DNA of 7,470 bases from Phycisphaerae bacterium (GTDB lineage: Bacteria > Planctomycetota > Phycisphaerae > UBA1845 > PWPN01): positions 1-7,470 of the forward strand of contig PWPN01000215.1 in NCBI GenBank assembly GCA_003557125.1, written 5' to 3'. A program made the translations under genes and the position numbers. Below, in pieces: positions 6,004-7,470 of this stretch; position 1 is the first letter of the stretch, and every line of letters starts with the position of its first letter. The notes beneath the pieces were generated by a model, which worked only from the letters and a program-made list of their open reading frames with translations, was not told the origin of the DNA and did not search any database.

Positions 6004-7458
6004 ATGTCGGCCGTTGATAAGACCGCCAGCGCGAAGCGGAAATCACACTCTAATGGCCAGCGAGGACGCGAGACGGTGATTACATTGGATACGCCCCAAC
6101 GGACGTTTGCATCATTGCAGCCCAAGCTCGAGCGCTTCTGGGAATTGTCCGCCCGCAAGATCCGGCTCATTACCGAGCACTACGACCGCGCGCTCGGTTC
6201 GCCGGTCTACACGGAGCGCGGCCGCTATACGTCGCGCGGCTGGACGGAATGGACGCAGGGGTTCGAGTTCGGCTCCGCGCTGCTCCAGTTCGACGCGACG
6301 GGCGAGCAGGCTTTCCTCGAGCACGGCCGGGACCGCACGATCGAGGTGATGGCCCCGCACATCACGCACATGGGCGTGCACGATCACGGTTTCCACAACG
6401 TCAGCACCTACGGCCAACTGCTTCGCCTCATGAACGAAGGCAAGCTCCCCGAAGACCCCTGGGAGCGGCGGTTTTATGAACTGGCGATCAAATGCTCGGG
6501 CGCGGTGCAGGCCCGGCGGTGGACGCGGATCGAATCGGGCGGCGGGTACATCTACTCCTTCAATGGGCCGCACTCGCTGTTTGCCGATACCTTGCGTTCG
6601 TTGCGTGCCCTGGCGGTCGCGCATCGACTCGGGCACGTGCTCATGGGCGAGCACGATGAGCGGATCTGCCTCCTCGGCCGACTCGTCGAACACATGCGCA
6701 CGACGACCGAGTATGTCGTCTACTTCGGGCGCGGGCGCGACGCCTACGACGTGCGCGGGCGCGTCGTACACGAAGCTATCTTTAACGTCAACGACGGCCG
6801 TTACCGTTGCCCGAGCACGCAGCAGGGCTATTCGCCGTTCAGCACGTGGACGCGCGGGTTGGCCTGGGTGATGCTGGGGATGGCCGAGCAGCTCGAGTTC
6901 TTGAAGACGGTTCCGGATGAGGCCCTGGCCGAGCTCGGAGGGCGGGCGGAGATCGAGTCCCTCGCGCGGGAGACAGCCCTGGCTACGTGCGATTTCTATA
7001 TCGCCCACACGCCGACCGACGGCGTGCCCTACTGGGACACGGGGGCGCCGGGATTGGCAGCGATGGGCGACTACCTCGAGCGCCCGGCCGACCCTTTCAA
7101 CGACCACGAGCCGGTCGACAGCTCGGCTGCCGTGATCGCCTCGCAGGGATTGTTGCGCCTGGGCCGCTATCTCGATGAAGCCGATTCGCCGGGCTCGGGC
7201 GCACGCTACACGCAGGCGGGGCTCGTCGTGCTCGATACGCTGCTCGACGAACCCTACCTGAGCACCGAGGCCGATCACCAGGGGCTGCTTCTCCATGCGG
7301 TCTACCATCGACCCAACGGGTGGGACCATGTCCCGGCCGATCGAAAGGTGCCCTGCGGCGAGTCCTGCATGTGGGGCGACTATCACGCGCGCGAGGCAGC
7401 GCTCTACGTGTGGAGAATGATCCGCGACGAACCCATCTGGACGTTCTGGGGCGGGTGA
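6004..7458 (+). CDS. GH88-like unsaturated glucuronyl hydrolase
   Basis: This 484-residue protein resembles glycoside hydrolase family 88. These enzymes use an alpha6/alpha6 barrel to hydrate and release 4,5-unsaturated uronic acid from oligosaccharides produced by polysaccharide lyases. Family landmarks in order are: HDHGF (126-130) with D127 matching the first essential aspartate (D88 of the Bacillus GL1 enzyme, from memory); FADTLRSL with D195 matching D149; VVHEAIFN with H256; QGYSPFSTWTRGLAW with Q274, R284 and W288, whose spacing matches H193/Q211/R221/W225 of that enzyme; VDSSAAVIASQGLL (371-384); HQGLLLHAVYHRP (425-437); and CGESCMWGDYH (451-461). It is about 100 residues longer than the compact Bacillus enzyme. 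No signal peptide is seen, so it is probably cytoplasmic. The ATG at 6004 has no clear ribosome site, and the first 24 residues are basic and low in complexity. The GTG at 6076 is a credible alternative start. Confidence 0.88.
   Translation: MSAVDKTASAKRKSHSNGQRGRETVITLDTPQRTFASLQPKLERFWELSARKIRLITEHYDRALGSPVYTERGRYTSRGWTEWTQGFEFGSALLQFDATGEQAFLEHGRDRTIEVMAPHITHMGVHDHGFHNVSTYGQLLRLMNEGKLPEDPWERRFYELAIKCSGAVQARRWTRIESGGGYIYSFNGPHSLFADTLRSLRALAVAHRLGHVLMGEHDERICLLGRLVEHMRTTTEYVVYFGRGRDAYDVRGRVVHEAIFNVNDGRYRCPSTQQGYSPFSTWTRGLAWVMLGMAEQLEFLKTVPDEALAELGGRAEIESLARETALATCDFYIAHTPTDGVPYWDTGAPGLAAMGDYLERPADPFNDHEPVDSSAAVIASQGLLRLGRYLDEADSPGSGARYTQAGLVVLDTLLDEPYLSTEADHQGLLLHAVYHRPNGWDHVPADRKVPCGESCMWGDYHAREAALYVWRMIRDEPIWTFWGG
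6062..6066 (+). promoter_or_regulatory. Possible ribosome binding site for an alternative GH88 start at GTG 6076
   Basis: GAGGA lies nine bases before the in-frame GTG at 6076. Starting there would give 460 residues beginning M-ITLDTPQRTF and would remove the low-complexity basic leader. The conserved family sequence begins well after this point, so either start keeps the whole enzyme. Confidence 0.35.
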
Positions 7459-7470
7459 GTCGGAACACAG

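Noticed and set aside
6112..7386. Long - strand open frame (424 codons) opposite the GH88 gene
   Set aside because: GH88 motifs are all on the + strand. The antisense frame is low in complexity and has no ribosome site I could support.

Overview
The window is GC-rich (roughly 60-65% by eye) and densely coding. Its ORF content suggests a member of the Planctomycetota or a related Planctomycetota-Verrucomicrobiota lineage, possibly from an environmental assembly. This placement is an inference. It rests on the joint presence of a Tad pilus operon, a secreted protein with the 'RKQLFIDDRF' N-terminal signature that I know mainly from planctomycete carbohydrate-active gene sets, and a GH88-type glycosidase next to an enolase-superfamily enzyme. 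No rRNA or other marker gene is present to confirm it.

Left part (1-2700, + strand): the end of a Tad (tight adherence / Flp-type IV pilus) assembly operon. It holds the C-terminal part of the secretion ATPase TadA (cut by the window edge), then the two inner-membrane platform proteins TadB and TadC. In this system TadA powers the TadB/TadC platform to assemble Flp-family pilins. The genes are not tightly packed. A 213-bp spacer separates tadA from tadB and a 98-bp spacer separates tadB from tadC. Both spacers contain nested inverted repeats and share an 8-base motif, CGGCAGAG. The tadA-tadB spacer is the least explained part of the window: it can fold into a closed junction with two 8-bp perfect stems, and it also contains a 44-codon cysteine-rich small ORF.

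Right part (2713-7458): a carbohydrate-related cluster. A secreted beta-propeller protein of the GH32/GH43-like type is on the - strand and converges on tadC with only 12 bp between the stop codons. It is divergent from a + strand pair: an enolase-superfamily protein with the metal ligands and lysines of the muconate-lactonizing-enzyme type, and a GH88-like unsaturated glucuronyl hydrolase. The 189-bp divergent spacer (4351-4539) probably holds the promoters. The GH88 protein would release unsaturated uronic acid from oligosaccharides made by polysaccharide lyases. The enolase-type protein could act on a downstream acid or an unrelated carboxylate. The secreted propeller probably binds or processes a glycan outside the cytoplasm. 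No lyase, transporter or regulator is in view, so the substrate is unknown.

I see no tRNA, rRNA, CRISPR array, transposase, integrase, phage gene or anti-phage system. The most useful leads are the structured Tad spacers and the long, insertion-bearing enolase-superfamily enzyme beside GH88.
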